Source of the DNA: JASHPR01 sp963842355
GTDB lineage: Bacteria; Actinomycetota; Actinomycetes; Streptosporangiales; Streptosporangiaceae
DNA length: 64,000 nucleotides
Direction: 5' to 3'
Assembly: GCA_963842355.1 (NCBI GenBank)
Contig: CAWJGC010000004.1
Location: 1,550,001 to 1,614,000, forward strand
Shown here: positions 51,689 through 60,421 of the stretch, one piece after another
Layout of the letters: each line of letters begins with the position of its first letter
Position numbering within the stretch: position 1 is the first letter of the stretch
The notes under the pieces: generated by a model
What the model was told of the DNA's origin: nothing
Databases searched by the model: none
What the model saw: only the letters and a program-made list of their open reading frames with translations
Program-made: the position numbers and the translations under genes

Positions 51689-53392
51689 TTGGCCACGCCA
51701 GCTCGCTCATCACGGCCCGTCTCTACCAGGCATCTCTTCGTCACCGGCGGCGTGGCGTCCAGTCTCGGCAAGGGCCTGACCGCCTCCAGCCTCGGCCGCC
51801 TGCTCAAGCTGCGCGGGCTGCGGGTCACCATGCAGAAGCTCGACCCGTACCTCAACGTCGACCCGGGCACCATGAACCCCTTTCAGCACGGCGAGGTGTT
51901 CGTTACCGACGACGGCACAGAAACCGACCTCGACGTCGGGCACTACGAGCGCTTCCTGGACACCCGGCTGCAGGGGTCGGCGAACATCACGACCGGGCAG
52001 ATCTACTCCAGCGTGATCGCCAAGGAGCGGCGCGGCGACTACCTGGGCGACACGGTGCAGGTGATCCCGCACATCACCAACGAGATCAAGTCGCGCATCC
52101 TCGACATGGGCGGCCCGGAGACCGACGTCGTCATCACGGAGGTCGGCGGCACGGTGGGCGACATCGAGTCGCAGCCGTTCCTGGAGGCGATCCGGCAGAT
52201 CCGGCACGAGATCGGCCGGGACCGGTGCTTCTTCCTGCACGTCTCCCTGCTGCCGTACATCGGGCCGTCCGGCGAGCTGAAGACCAAGCCCACCCAGCAC
52301 TCGGTGGCCGCGCTGCGCAGCATCGGCATCCAGCCCGACGCGATCGTGTGCCGCTCGGACCGGCCGATCAGCGGCGGGCTTAAGCGCAAGATCAGCCTCA
52401 TGTGCGACGTGGACGAGGAAGCGGTAGTCTCCGCGGTCGACGCGCTGTCGATCTACGACATTCCCAAGGTGCTGCACTCCGAGGGCCTGGACGCGTACGT
52501 GGTCCGCAGGCTCGGGCTGCCGTTCCGTGACGTGGACTGGAGCGACTGGGACGACCTGCTGCGCCGGGTGCACCGCCCGGCCCGCAGCGTCACGATCGCG
52601 CTGGTCGGCAAGTACGTGGACCTGCACGACGCGTACCTGTCCCCGGCCGAGGCGCTGCGCGCGGGCGGGTTCGGCAACGACTGCCGGGTCAACATCCGCT
52701 GGGTGCCCAGCGACGACTGCCAGACCCCGGAGGGGGCGGCGCGGCAGCTCGACGGGGCGGACGGGGTGCTGGTGCCCGGGGGGTTCGGCGTGCGCGGCAT
52801 CGAGGGGAAGATCGGGGCCGTGCGGCACGCCCGCGAGCACGGCATCCCCGTGCTCGGGCTCTGCCTCGGCCTGCAGTGCATGGCGATCGAGGTCGGGCGC
52901 GACCTGGCCGGCCTGGACGGGGCCAACAGCGCGGAGTTCGACCCCGACGCGCCGCATCCGGTGATCGCCACGATGGCGGGCCAGGAGGACGTCGTGGCGG
53001 GGGAGCGGAACATGGGCGGCACCATGCGGCTGGGCCTGTACCCGGCCCTGCTCGCCGAGGGGAGCCTGGTCCGCGAGCTGTACGGCACGGACATCGTCCA
53101 GGAGCGGCATCGGCACCGGTACGAGGTCAACAACGCCTACCGGGAGATCCTGGAGCGGGCCGGCCTGGTCTGCTCCGGCCTGTCGCCGGACGGGTTGCTG
53201 GTGGAGTTCGTCGAGCTGCCGCGCAGCGTCCATCCGTTTTTCGTGGCGACCCAGGCGCATCCGGAGTTCCTGTCCCGGCCGACCCGGCCGCATCCGCTGT
53301 TCAGCGGGCTCGTGGCCGCCGCGCTCGAGCGTTCCCGGGCCGTGCCCGCGGCCGACCCCCTGGCGGCGGCCGGCCGCCGCGCCAGCGCGTAA
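51689..53392 (+). CDS. pyrG: CTP synthase
   Basis: 567 residues from TTG 51689 (CACGGGAG upstream). Converts UTP to CTP with glutamine as nitrogen donor. Synthetase domain: HLFVTGGVASSLGKGLTASS, KLDPYLNVDPGTMNPFQHGE and EVGGTVGDIESQPFLEA. Glutaminase domain: VPGGFGVRGIEGK, GLCLGLQCM with the nucleophile Cys, and HPEF with the catalytic His-Glu pair. Length is slightly above the ~545-residue norm. TAA overlaps the ATG of the Nudix gene by one base. Confidence 0.97.
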   Translation: MATPARSSRPVSTRHLFVTGGVASSLGKGLTASSLGRLLKLRGLRVTMQKLDPYLNVDPGTMNPFQHGEVFVTDDGTETDLDVGHYERFLDTRLQGSANITTGQIYSSVIAKERRGDYLGDTVQVIPHITNEIKSRILDMGGPETDVVITEVGGTVGDIESQPFLEAIRQIRHEIGRDRCFFLHVSLLPYIGPSGELKTKPTQHSVAALRSIGIQPDAIVCRSDRPISGGLKRKISLMCDVDEEAVVSAVDALSIYDIPKVLHSEGLDAYVVRRLGLPFRDVDWSDWDDLLRRVHRPARSVTIALVGKYVDLHDAYLSPAEALRAGGFGNDCRVNIRWVPSDDCQTPEGAARQLDGADGVLVPGGFGVRGIEGKIGAVRHAREHGIPVLGLCLGLQCMAIEVGRDLAGLDGANSAEFDPDAPHPVIATMAGQEDVVAGERNMGGTMRLGLYPALLAEGSLVRELYGTDIVQERHRHRYEVNNAYREILERAGLVCSGLSPDGLLVEFVELPRSVHPFFVATQAHPEFLSRPTRPHPLFSGLVAAALERSRAVPAADPLAAAGRRASA

Positions 53393-54048
53393 TGAGCGAG
53401 CCGAAGGGGCGCGGCGCCGCGGGGGCGACCGGGGAAGTGGAGATCCGCGATGCGGCCGAGCGCTGGCCGGTCACCTCGTCGGCGGTCCTGGGCGAGGGGA
53501 GCCTCGTACGCCTGCGCCGGGACATGGTGCGCATGCCGGACGGCGAGGTGGTGGGCCGCGACATCCTCGAGCATCCTGGCGCGGTCGCCGTGGTGGCGCT
53601 GGACGCCGACGAGCGGGTGCTGCTGATCCGCCAGTACCGGCATCCGGTCGGGCGGCTGCTCTGGGAGATCCCGGCCGGCCTGCGCGACGTCGCCGGCGAG
53701 CCGCTGCACGTCACGGCGCAGCGCGAACTGCTCGAGGAGGCCGGGTACCGGGCCGCGACCTGGCGGGTGCTGACCGACTCCTTCTCGACGCCGGGCATCA
53801 GCACCGAGCGGCTGAGGATCTTCCTCGCCCGCGACCTGGTCGAGGTCCCCGCAGCCGAGCGTTCCTACGTGCCCGAGCACGAGGAGGCGTACCTGAGGCT
53901 GGCCTGGCTGTCGCTGGACGAGGCCGTCTCCCGCTTCCTGGCTGGTGAGCTGCACAATGGCGTCACGGGCATAGGTATCTTGTCGGCGTACGCGGCGCGC
54001 CAGGGCGGGTTCACCGCCCTGCGGGACGCGGGCGCCCCCGAGCGCTGA
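53392..54048 (+). CDS. Nudix hydrolase, ADP-ribose pyrophosphatase-like
   Basis: 218 residues. The Nudix box reads GLRDVAGEPLHVTAQRELLE followed by EAGY, with one extra residue between the first Gly and Glu that I also recall from other actinobacterial members. VLLIRQYRHPVGRLLWEIPA precedes it, typical of ADP-ribose pyrophosphatases. Hydrolysis of ADP-ribose is inferred. The start ATG overlaps the pyrG stop, so it is co-translated; the pyrG-nudix pair is conserved in actinobacteria. Confidence 0.9.
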   Translation: MSEPKGRGAAGATGEVEIRDAAERWPVTSSAVLGEGSLVRLRRDMVRMPDGEVVGRDILEHPGAVAVVALDADERVLLIRQYRHPVGRLLWEIPAGLRDVAGEPLHVTAQRELLEEAGYRAATWRVLTDSFSTPGISTERLRIFLARDLVEVPAAERSYVPEHEEAYLRLAWLSLDEAVSRFLAGELHNGVTGIGILSAYAARQGGFTALRDAGAPER

Positions 54049-54132
54049 GCGCGGCATCGAAGCGGTGCCCGGAGTGGACCTGCCCGGCAACGGGGCCGGG
54101 AGGCCACGAAGACCAGGAAGGACACCGATGGC

Positions 54133-55248
54133 ATGAAGGTCGGCATCCCCAAGGAACTCAAGAACCACGAGTACCGTGTCGCGATCACGCCAGCCGGCGT
54201 GCACGAGCTGGTCCGTTCCGGGCACGAGGTGTTCGTCCAGAAGGGCGCGGGGGCGGGCTCGCTGCTGCCCGACGACGACTTCGCCGCCGCCGGGGCGACG
54301 ATCCTGCCCGACGCCGACGAGGTGTGGCGGACCGGCGAGCTGATCCTCAAGGTCAAGGAGCCCATCGCCGAGGAGTACCACCGGCTCCGCAAGGGCCAGG
54401 TCCTGTTCACCTACCTGCACCTGGCCGCGTCCAGGGAATGCACCGACGCGCTGCTCGACTCGGGGATCACGGCGATCGCGTACGAGACCGTCCAGCTCGC
54501 CGACGGGTCGCTGCCGCTGCTGGCCCCGATGTCCGAGGTGGCCGGGCGGATGGCGCCCCAGGTCGGCGCCCACCACCTGCAGCGTGACGGCGGCGGGCGG
54601 GGCGTCCTGATGGGCGGCGTCTCCGGGGTCTACGCGGCCAAGGTCGTGGTGCTCGGGGCGGGCGTGTCCGGCATGAACGCCGCGGCCATCGCGCTCGGCA
54701 TGCAGGCCGAAGTGCTGCTCCTCGACAAGAACGTCGGCCGGCTGCGCTCGGCGGACGCGATCTACCAGGGACACCTGCAGACCGTCACGTCCAACGCCTA
54801 CGAGATCGAGCGCGCGGTGAACGACGCCGACCTGGTCATCGGCGCCGTTCTCGTCCCGGGCGCCAAGGCGCCTAAGCTGGTCTCCAACGACCTCGTGTCG
54901 CGCATGAAGCCGGGCTCGGTACTGGTGGACATCTCCATCGACCAGGGCGGCTGCTTCGAGGACTCGCATCCCACCACGCACGCCGACCCCACGTACAAGG
55001 TGCACGAGTCAGTGTTCTACTGCGTGGCGAACATGCCCGGGGCGGTGCCGCACACCTCGACCTACGCGCTGACCAACGTCACCGTGCCCTACGCGCTGGA
55101 GATCGCCAACCGCGGCTGGCGGGCCGCGCTGCGCGCCGACCCGGCGTTCGCGGCCGGGCTGAACGCGCACGAAGGCGCCCTCACCTACCGCGGGGTCGCC
55201 GAGGCGCACGGCCTGCCCTGGATAGCGACGAGCGAGGCGCTCAACTGA
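54133..55248 (+). CDS. ald: alanine dehydrogenase
   Basis: 371 residues. NAD-dependent reversible deamination of L-alanine to pyruvate. MKVGIPKELKNHEYRVAITP is the classic opening; KVKEPIAEEYHRL, TYLHLAAS (catalytic Lys and His regions), VVLGAGVSGMNAAAIALGM (NAD motif) and DISIDQGGCFEDSHPTTH are all intact. Length is exactly family-sized. AGGAAGGACA precedes. The stop overlaps the first codon of the recombinase gene. Confidence 0.97.
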   Translation: MKVGIPKELKNHEYRVAITPAGVHELVRSGHEVFVQKGAGAGSLLPDDDFAAAGATILPDADEVWRTGELILKVKEPIAEEYHRLRKGQVLFTYLHLAASRECTDALLDSGITAIAYETVQLADGSLPLLAPMSEVAGRMAPQVGAHHLQRDGGGRGVLMGGVSGVYAAKVVVLGAGVSGMNAAAIALGMQAEVLLLDKNVGRLRSADAIYQGHLQTVTSNAYEIERAVNDADLVIGAVLVPGAKAPKLVSNDLVSRMKPGSVLVDISIDQGGCFEDSHPTTHADPTYKVHESVFYCVANMPGAVPHTSTYALTNVTVPYALEIANRGWRAALRADPAFAAGLNAHEGALTYRGVAEAHGLPWIATSEALN

Positions 55249-56188
55249 AAGCCCTCCCGGCCCCGAGCGTCGACGGCGCGATCAGGCGCTACCTCGACCA
55301 CCTGACGGTCGAGCGCGGCCTGGCCGCCCACACGCTGCAGGCCTACCGCAGGGACCTGACGCGCTACGCGACGGCCCTGGGCGCCGCGGGCCGGACCGGC
55401 ATCGGCGAGGTGACCACCCAGGACGTGGCCGACTTCCTGGCCGGGCTGCGCGAGGGAGGCCCCGGCCATCGGCCGCTCGCGGCCAGTTCGGCCGGGCGCG
55501 CCGTCGTCGCCGTGCGCGGCCTGCACGCGTTCGCGGTGGCCGAGGGGCTGGCCCCGGCCGACCCGGCCCGGCCGGTCAGGCCGCCAGCGCCGCCGCGGCG
55601 GCTGCCCAAGGCGATTGGCGTGGCCGAGGTCGAGCGGCTGCTGGAGGCGGCGGAGCCGGCGACGGACCACGGCCGCTGCGGGACCGCGCGCTGCTCGAAC
55701 TGCTCTACGCGACCGGGGCGCGGATCTCGGAGGCGACGGCGCTGGACGTCGACGACCTCGATCTCGAGGGAACGGTTCGGCTCTCGGGCAAGGGCGACAA
55801 GCAGCGCGTGGTCCCGGTCGGCAGCTACGCCCGGCTGGCTCTGGAGCAATACCTGGTCAGGGGCCGTCCGGCCCTGGCCACCGCGGCGCGCCGGACCTCG
55901 GCCAGCCCGGCGGTGTTCCGCAACGCCCGCGGCGGGCGGCTCACCCGGCAGGGCGCCTGGGCGGTGCTGCGGGCCGCGGCGCAGCGGGCGGGGATCGCCG
56001 GGATATCACCGCACACCCTGCGCCATTGTTTCGCCACCCATCTCCTGGACGGCGGCGCCGACGTCCGCGTCGTCCAGGAGCTTCTGGGGCACGCCTCGGT
56101 CACGACCACGCAGGTCTACACGCTGGTGACCGTGGACAAGCTGCGCGAGGTCTACGCCAGTGCCCACCCCCGAGCCCTTCGAGCCTAG
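55245..56188 (+). CDS. xerD: tyrosine recombinase XerD, one frame break
   Basis: About 314 residues when one base is added at ~55,671 (GGCCGCTG should read GGGCCGCTG). Resolves chromosome dimers at dif with XerC. N-terminal SAM-like domain: YLDHLTVERGLAAHTLQAYR. Catalytic set: Arg in YATGARISEATAL, HTLRHCFATHLLDGGAD (His-x-x-Arg), the later His in LGHASVTTTQ and the tyrosine nucleophile in QVYTLV. No ATG or GTG is available at the N-terminus; the best start is CTG 55245 overlapping the ald stop (CTGA). The TAG stop is the first part of a repeat array. Confidence 0.93.
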
Positions 56189-56374
56189 GGGGGACGACCC
56201 CCCTTCAACCCCCCGCCGCGGAGCAAGCTCCGCGTGGTCTGTGTCTGCCCCAGGGGGACGACCCCCCTTCAACCCCCCGCCGCGGAGCAAGCTCCGCGTG
56301 GTCTGTGTCTGCCCTAGGGGGGACGACCCCCCTTCAACCCCCCGCGCGGAGCAAGCTCCGCGCGGTCTGTATCC
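56184..56374. repeat. three tandem 64-65 bp repeats with two hairpins each
   Basis: The GGGGGACGACCCCCC core recurs with its central A at 56194, 56258 and 56323, i.e. periods of 64 and 65 bases. Each unit has a first hairpin (G-run, ACGA, C-run), TTCAA, a second C-run, then a perfect palindrome CGCGGAGC-AA-GCTCCGCG (copy 3 slightly shortened before it), and ends GGTCTGTGTCTG. The TAG of xerD lies in the left edge of copy 1. The array may act as a terminator between xerD and parA. The core also occurs inverted within gltB. Confidence 0.92.
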
Positions 56375-56501
56375 GCGCAAACGGTGAGTCGGCTTGCCGC
56401 CGCCCAGCCCAGGCCCTAGCCTCGCGCTAGAGTCCGGGATTTCCGCGGGCGCATGCGGGCGGCCACCGGGAAGGGTCCCCGCCTGGGAGGTGCAGTAGGC
56501 T

Positions 56502-57404
56502 GTGGCAGCGTCCCGAACACTGGAGGTCAGGCCCCGAGTGCTTGGCCCGACGGGTCGGCCGGTACCAGTTTTCCCCGACCCCGAGCCGTTGCTGACGCAC
56601 GGCCCGGCGCGGGTGGTGGCGGTCTGCAACCAGAAGGGCGGGGTGGGCAAGACCACCACGACGATCAATCTCGGTGCCGCGCTGGCCGAGCGCGGCCGCC
56701 GGGTGCTGCTGGTCGACTTCGACCCGCAGGGCGCGCTGTCCGTGGGCCTGGGCATCCAGCCGCACGAGCTCGACGCGACGATCTACAACCTGCTCATGGA
56801 GCGCGCGCTCAGCGTCAACGACGTGCTGTTCAAGACCAGCATCGACGGCATGGACCTGCTGCCCAGCAACATCGACCTGTCCGGCGCGGAGGTCCAGCTG
56901 GTCCACGAGGTCGGCCGGGAGTTCGTGCTCGGCCGCGTGCTGCAGCCGATCATCCCCGAATACGACGTGGTCCTGATCGACTGCCAGCCCTCGCTCGGGC
57001 TGCTCACGGTCAACGCGCTGGCCTGCGCGGACGGCGTTATCGTGCCGCTGGAATGCGAGTACTTCGCGCTGCGCGGCGTAGCCTTGCTGATGGAGACGAT
57101 CGACAAGGTGTCGAGCAGGATCAGCCCCAAGCTGGTGCTCGACGGGTTGCTGGCGACCATGTACGACTCTCGCACGCTGCACACCAGGGAAGTCCTGGCC
57201 GGCGTGGTGAAGGGATTCGGCGACAAGGTCTACCACACGGTGATCAGCCGGACGGTACGGTTCCCCGACTCCAGCGTGGCGGGAGAGCCGATCACCCGCT
57301 TCGACCCGACATCCAACGGGGCAAGTTCCTACCGCGAGCTCGCGAAGGAGGTACTGGATCGGTGGCGCCAGGCCGAACTCGCGGTTCCCGTTCACGGCGG
57401 GTAA
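56502..57404 (+). CDS. parA: ParA/Soj-family ATPase
   Basis: 300 residues from GTG 56502, with GGGAGG upstream. Deviant Walker A CNQKGGVGKTTTTINLG, Walker A' LVDFDPQGALSVGLG, Walker B VVLIDCQPSLGLL. This ParA paralogue stands directly upstream of scpAB in actinobacteria, apart from the parAB locus near oriC, so it is thought to act with the condensin system; that role is inference. No parB is adjacent. The N-terminal ~40 residues are an extension. Confidence 0.93.
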   Translation: MAASRTLEVRPRVLGPTGRPVPVFPDPEPLLTHGPARVVAVCNQKGGVGKTTTTINLGAALAERGRRVLLVDFDPQGALSVGLGIQPHELDATIYNLLMERALSVNDVLFKTSIDGMDLLPSNIDLSGAEVQLVHEVGREFVLGRVLQPIIPEYDVVLIDCQPSLGLLTVNALACADGVIVPLECEYFALRGVALLMETIDKVSSRISPKLVLDGLLATMYDSRTLHTREVLAGVVKGFGDKVYHTVISRTVRFPDSSVAGEPITRFDPTSNGASSYRELAKEVLDRWRQAELAVPVHGG

Positions 57405-57406
57405 GT

Positions 57407-57697
57407 CTGCCGGGAGTCGCCGAGCTGCTCCGTCCCGTCGTACGGAGCACCGCGGTCGAGGCCCAGCGCCAGGCCAGCGGCCGGGAGCGCCACACCCAGA
57501 AGATCACCGTCTACCTGTCCGGCAGCGAACTTCTCGACCTGGAGCGAGCCCGCCTCACCCTCCGCGCCTTCGGCATCACCGTGGACCGCGGCCGGATCGT
57601 CCGCGAGGCGCTGGCCGTCCTGCTGGCCGACCTGGACGCCGAGGGCGACCGGAGCCTGGTCGCCCGCAGGCTCTGGGAAGGGATCCAACCGGAGTGA
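57407..57697 (+). CDS. small conserved protein between parA and scpA
   Basis: About 96 residues. LLRPVVRSTAVEAQRQASGR then QKITVYLSGSELLDLERARL and VDRGRIVREALAVLLADLD. The second part resembles a ribbon-helix-helix-like unit (a strand, then two helices), suggesting a DNA-binding or ParA-linked factor; that is inference. I recall similar proteins at this position in other actinobacteria. No ATG or GTG begins it: CTG 57407, three bases after the parA stop, is the earliest fitting start, or the upstream GTA has been miscalled from GTG. The stop overlaps the scpA GTG. Confidence 0.7.
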   Translation: MPGVAELLRPVVRSTAVEAQRQASGRERHTQKITVYLSGSELLDLERARLTLRAFGITVDRGRIVREALAVLLADLDAEGDRSLVARRLWEGIQPE

Positions 57698-58506
57698 CGA
57701 TGATCGCGGAGCCAGGCGACGCCCGGACGGCCAGCGGATTCGAGGTACACCTTGACGTCTTCGAGGGTCCCTTCGACCTGCTGCTCGCCCTGATATCCAA
57801 GCACAAGCTGGACATCACCGAGATCGTGCTGTCCAGCGTCACCGACGAGTTCATCGGCTATATCCGGGCCCGGGCGGACGGATGGGACCTGGACCAGGCC
57901 AGCTACTTCCTCGTGGTCGCCGCCACCCTCCTCGACCTCAAGGCAGCGCGGCTGCTGCCCGCGGGCGAGGTCGACGACGAGGAGGATCTGGCCCTGCTCG
58001 AGGCCAGGGACCTGCTGTTCGCGCGGCTGCTGCAATACCGCGCGTACAAGGAGGTGGCAGCGGTGCTGGCGAGCCGGATGGCGGCGGCCGGCCGGAGGTT
58101 CCCGCGGCGGGTGCCGATGGAGCCGCGTTTCGTCGACCTGCTGCCCGAGGTACTGCTCGGCCTGGGCCCGGCCGAGTTCGCCGCGATCGCGGCCCGCGCC
58201 CTGGCGCCCAAGCGGCCGCCCGTGGTCTCCACCGCGCACTTGCACATACCCCGCACCAGCGTTCGCGAGCAGCTGAACCTGCTGTCCGAGCGCCTGATCC
58301 AGCTCCGCCGGGCCACGTTCCGGCAGCTCGCCGCCGACTGCGTCGACACCTACGAGATCGTCGCGCGGTTCCTCGCGGTACTCGAGCTGTACCGGCGTGA
58401 CCGCGTCTCGTTCGACCAGGTGGTCCCGCTCGGGGATCTCTACGTGAGCTGGACGGCCGGCGATCAGGAGGACGGCGTGACCATCACCGAGGAAGTCGAC
58501 GAGTAG
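57694..58506 (+). CDS. scpA: segregation and condensation protein A
   Basis: 270 residues from GTG 57694 (GTGA overlap). Kleisin subunit that bridges SMC heads in the condensin complex. N-terminal FEVHLDVFEGPFDLLLALIS and KHKLDITEIVLSSVTDEF are diagnostic; a winged-helix C-terminus (ATFRQLAADCVDTYEIVARF) binds the SMC head. Length normal. It is followed three bases later by scpB. Confidence 0.95.
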   Translation: MTMIAEPGDARTASGFEVHLDVFEGPFDLLLALISKHKLDITEIVLSSVTDEFIGYIRARADGWDLDQASYFLVVAATLLDLKAARLLPAGEVDDEEDLALLEARDLLFARLLQYRAYKEVAAVLASRMAAAGRRFPRRVPMEPRFVDLLPEVLLGLGPAEFAAIAARALAPKRPPVVSTAHLHIPRTSVREQLNLLSERLIQLRRATFRQLAADCVDTYEIVARFLAVLELYRRDRVSFDQVVPLGDLYVSWTAGDQEDGVTITEEVDE

Positions 58507-58509
58507 CCG

Positions 58510-59175
58510 ATGCAGAACGGATCCGGCCCCGACGCGGGCGACCTGAGCGACGCGTCCGCACCCGCGGAGGGCCAGCCCGCCACCGCGCAGGCGGAGGGCC
58601 AGTCGGGCGGAGACGATGGTCTTGACCTGCGGGCCAGCCTGGAGGCGATCATGCTCGTGGCGGACGAGCCGGTCTCCGAGGTCGTTATCGCCCAGGTGCT
58701 TGAGCGCCCGCGCGCCGAGGTGGCCGGGATGCTGCGCGACCTGGCCGCGTCCTACAACGCGGACCGGCGCGGCTTCGACCTGCGGGAGGTAGCAGGCGGC
58801 TGGCGTTTCTACACGCGCGAGGAATACGCCCCCGTGGTGGAACGGTTCGTGAGCGACGGTCAGGAGGTCCGGCTGACCCAGGCGGCTCTCGAGACCCTGG
58901 CCGTCGTCGCCTACCGGCAGCCGGTGAGCCGGGCCCGGGTTTCCGCCGTGCGCGGCGTCAACTGCGACGGCGTGATCCGCACCCTGGTCCTGCGCGGGCT
59001 GGTGGAAGAGGCAGGCACCGACCCGGAGACCGGCGCGATCCTGTTCGCGACCACGGCGTACTTCCTGGAGCGACTCGGACTGCCCGGCCTCGACGCGCTG
59101 CCCGAACTCGCCCCGTTCCTTCCCGATCACGTCGACGACGAACCGGACGCGGGCCATGAGTCAGCAGGGTCGTAA
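58510..59175 (+). CDS. scpB: segregation and condensation protein B
   Basis: 221 residues. Dimeric winged-helix partner of ScpA in the SMC complex. A Gln/Ala/Gly-rich N-terminal tail (~35 residues) is followed by LRASLEAIMLVADEPVSEVV, LREVAGGWRFYTREEYAPVV and LAVVAYRQPVSRARVSAVRG. The 3' end overlaps the next gene by 20 bases. Confidence 0.95.
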   Translation: MQNGSGPDAGDLSDASAPAEGQPATAQAEGQSGGDDGLDLRASLEAIMLVADEPVSEVVIAQVLERPRAEVAGMLRDLAASYNADRRGFDLREVAGGWRFYTREEYAPVVERFVSDGQEVRLTQAALETLAVVAYRQPVSRARVSAVRGVNCDGVIRTLVLRGLVEEAGTDPETGAILFATTAYFLERLGLPGLDALPELAPFLPDHVDDEPDAGHESAGS

Positions 59176-59956
59176 CCGGCCCCGCGGCGACCAGCCCCGC
59201 GGTGAGGGGCACGACACGCTGGTCGACGTTCCGGGCGGCATCCGGCTGCAGAAGGTGCTGGCCGCGGCCGGCGTGGGCAGCCGCAGGCACTGCGAGGAGA
59301 TGATCGCCGACGGCCGCGTCGAGGTCGACGGCGAGATCGTACGCAGGTTCGGCGCGCGGGTCGATCCGCAGCGCCAGGTCATCCGGGTCGACGGCCGGCG
59401 GATCCCGGCGCGCGAGGACCTCGTCTACGTCGCCCTGAACAAGCCCGCCGGGGTCCTGACCACGATGTCGGATGCCCGGGGCCGGCCGACGATCGCCGAC
59501 TTTCTCGGCGACCGGTCCGAACGGCTGTTCCACGTCGGCCGGCTGGACTTCGACACCGAAGGCCTCATGCTGCTGATGAACGACGGGGAACTGGCGCACC
59601 GGCTGGCGCACCCCCGGTACGGCGTCCTGAAGACGTACCTGGCCGACGTGGCCGGCCCGCTGCCGCGGGACCTGGGACGCCAGCTGATCACCGGGGTCGA
59701 GCTGTCCGACGGGGTGGCGAGCGCCGACAGGTTCCGGGTCGTGGAGCGGGCGGGCACCCGGGCCCTGGTCGAGATCACCCTGCACGAAGGGCGCAAGCAC
59801 ATCGTGCGGCGGATGCTCGCCGAGGCCGGCCACCCGGTCAGCCGGCTGGTACGCACTCACGTGGGACCGGTCGCACTCGGCTCACTCCGGCCGGGGACCA
59901 CCCGGCGCCTGTCCGTCAGGGAGATAGGCGACCTGTACGCGGCGGTCGGTCTATAA
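59156..59956 (+). CDS. rluB: RluB/RsuA-type pseudouridine synthase
   Basis: 266 residues from ATG 59156, overlapping scpB. S4 domain (IRLQKVLAAAGVGSRRHCEE), then the catalytic domain with VGRLDFDTEGLMLL, whose Asp (about residue 131) is the nucleophile. TLHEGRKHIVRRMLAEAGHP is the RsuA-family C-terminal signature. It modifies 23S rRNA (position 2605 region in relatives). The scpA-scpB-rluB order is widely conserved. Confidence 0.95.
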   Translation: MSQQGRNRPRGDQPRGEGHDTLVDVPGGIRLQKVLAAAGVGSRRHCEEMIADGRVEVDGEIVRRFGARVDPQRQVIRVDGRRIPAREDLVYVALNKPAGVLTTMSDARGRPTIADFLGDRSERLFHVGRLDFDTEGLMLLMNDGELAHRLAHPRYGVLKTYLADVAGPLPRDLGRQLITGVELSDGVASADRFRVVERAGTRALVEITLHEGRKHIVRRMLAEAGHPVSRLVRTHVGPVALGSLRPGTTRRLSVREIGDLYAAVGL

Positions 59957-60058
59957 CCTGGTAACCCGGCCGAGGCGAGGGCGGGCCGGGCGGCGAGGAC
60001 GGGCCGGGCGGCGGGCCGGGCGGGCAGGGCGGGCAGGGCGGGGGAAAGGAGCAGGCTG

Positions 60059-60421
60059 GTGGCGGTCAGGGCGATCCGTGGCGCGGTCCAGGTCGACGCG
60101 AACGAGAGCGCGGCGATCCTCGAGGCCACGTCCGAGCTGGTGGCGGAAGTGATGACGCGCAACCGGCTGACCCCGGCCGACGTGATCAGCGTCATGTTCA
60201 GCGCCACCAGCGACCTGAACGCGGAGTTTCCAGCGCTCGCCGTGCGCAAGCTCGGCTTCCAGGACGTGCCTCTGCTGTGCTGCACGGAGATCGACGTGCC
60301 GGGCGCGATGCCGCGCGTGGTCCGGCTGATGATGCACGTGGAGACCGCGTCGCCGCGTCCGGCCGTGCAGCACGTGTACCTGCGCGGCGCCGCCGCGCTG
60401 CGCCTGGATATCGCGCAGTGA
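60059..60421 (+). CDS. aroH: chorismate mutase, AroH type
   Basis: 120 residues from GTG 60059 with AAAGGAGC before it. A monofunctional AroH-class trimeric enzyme converting chorismate to prephenate. Active-site residues are in VRAIRGAVQVDANE, DVISVMFSATSDLNAEFPA and PLLCCTEIDVPGAMPRVVRL. The product feeds the prephenate dehydrogenase encoded next; the stop overlaps that gene's GTG. The 100 bp upstream is a GGGCGG-rich simple-sequence stretch. Confidence 0.95.
   Translation: MAVRAIRGAVQVDANESAAILEATSELVAEVMTRNRLTPADVISVMFSATSDLNAEFPALAVRKLGFQDVPLLCCTEIDVPGAMPRVVRLMMHVETASPRPAVQHVYLRGAAALRLDIAQ

Noticed and set aside
56184..56374. CRISPR-like array
   Set aside because: The whole 64-65 bp unit repeats; there are no unique spacers and no cas genes.
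56006..56755. Minus-strand ORF across the repeat array and parA
   Set aside because: Repeat-derived and antisense to xerD and parA.
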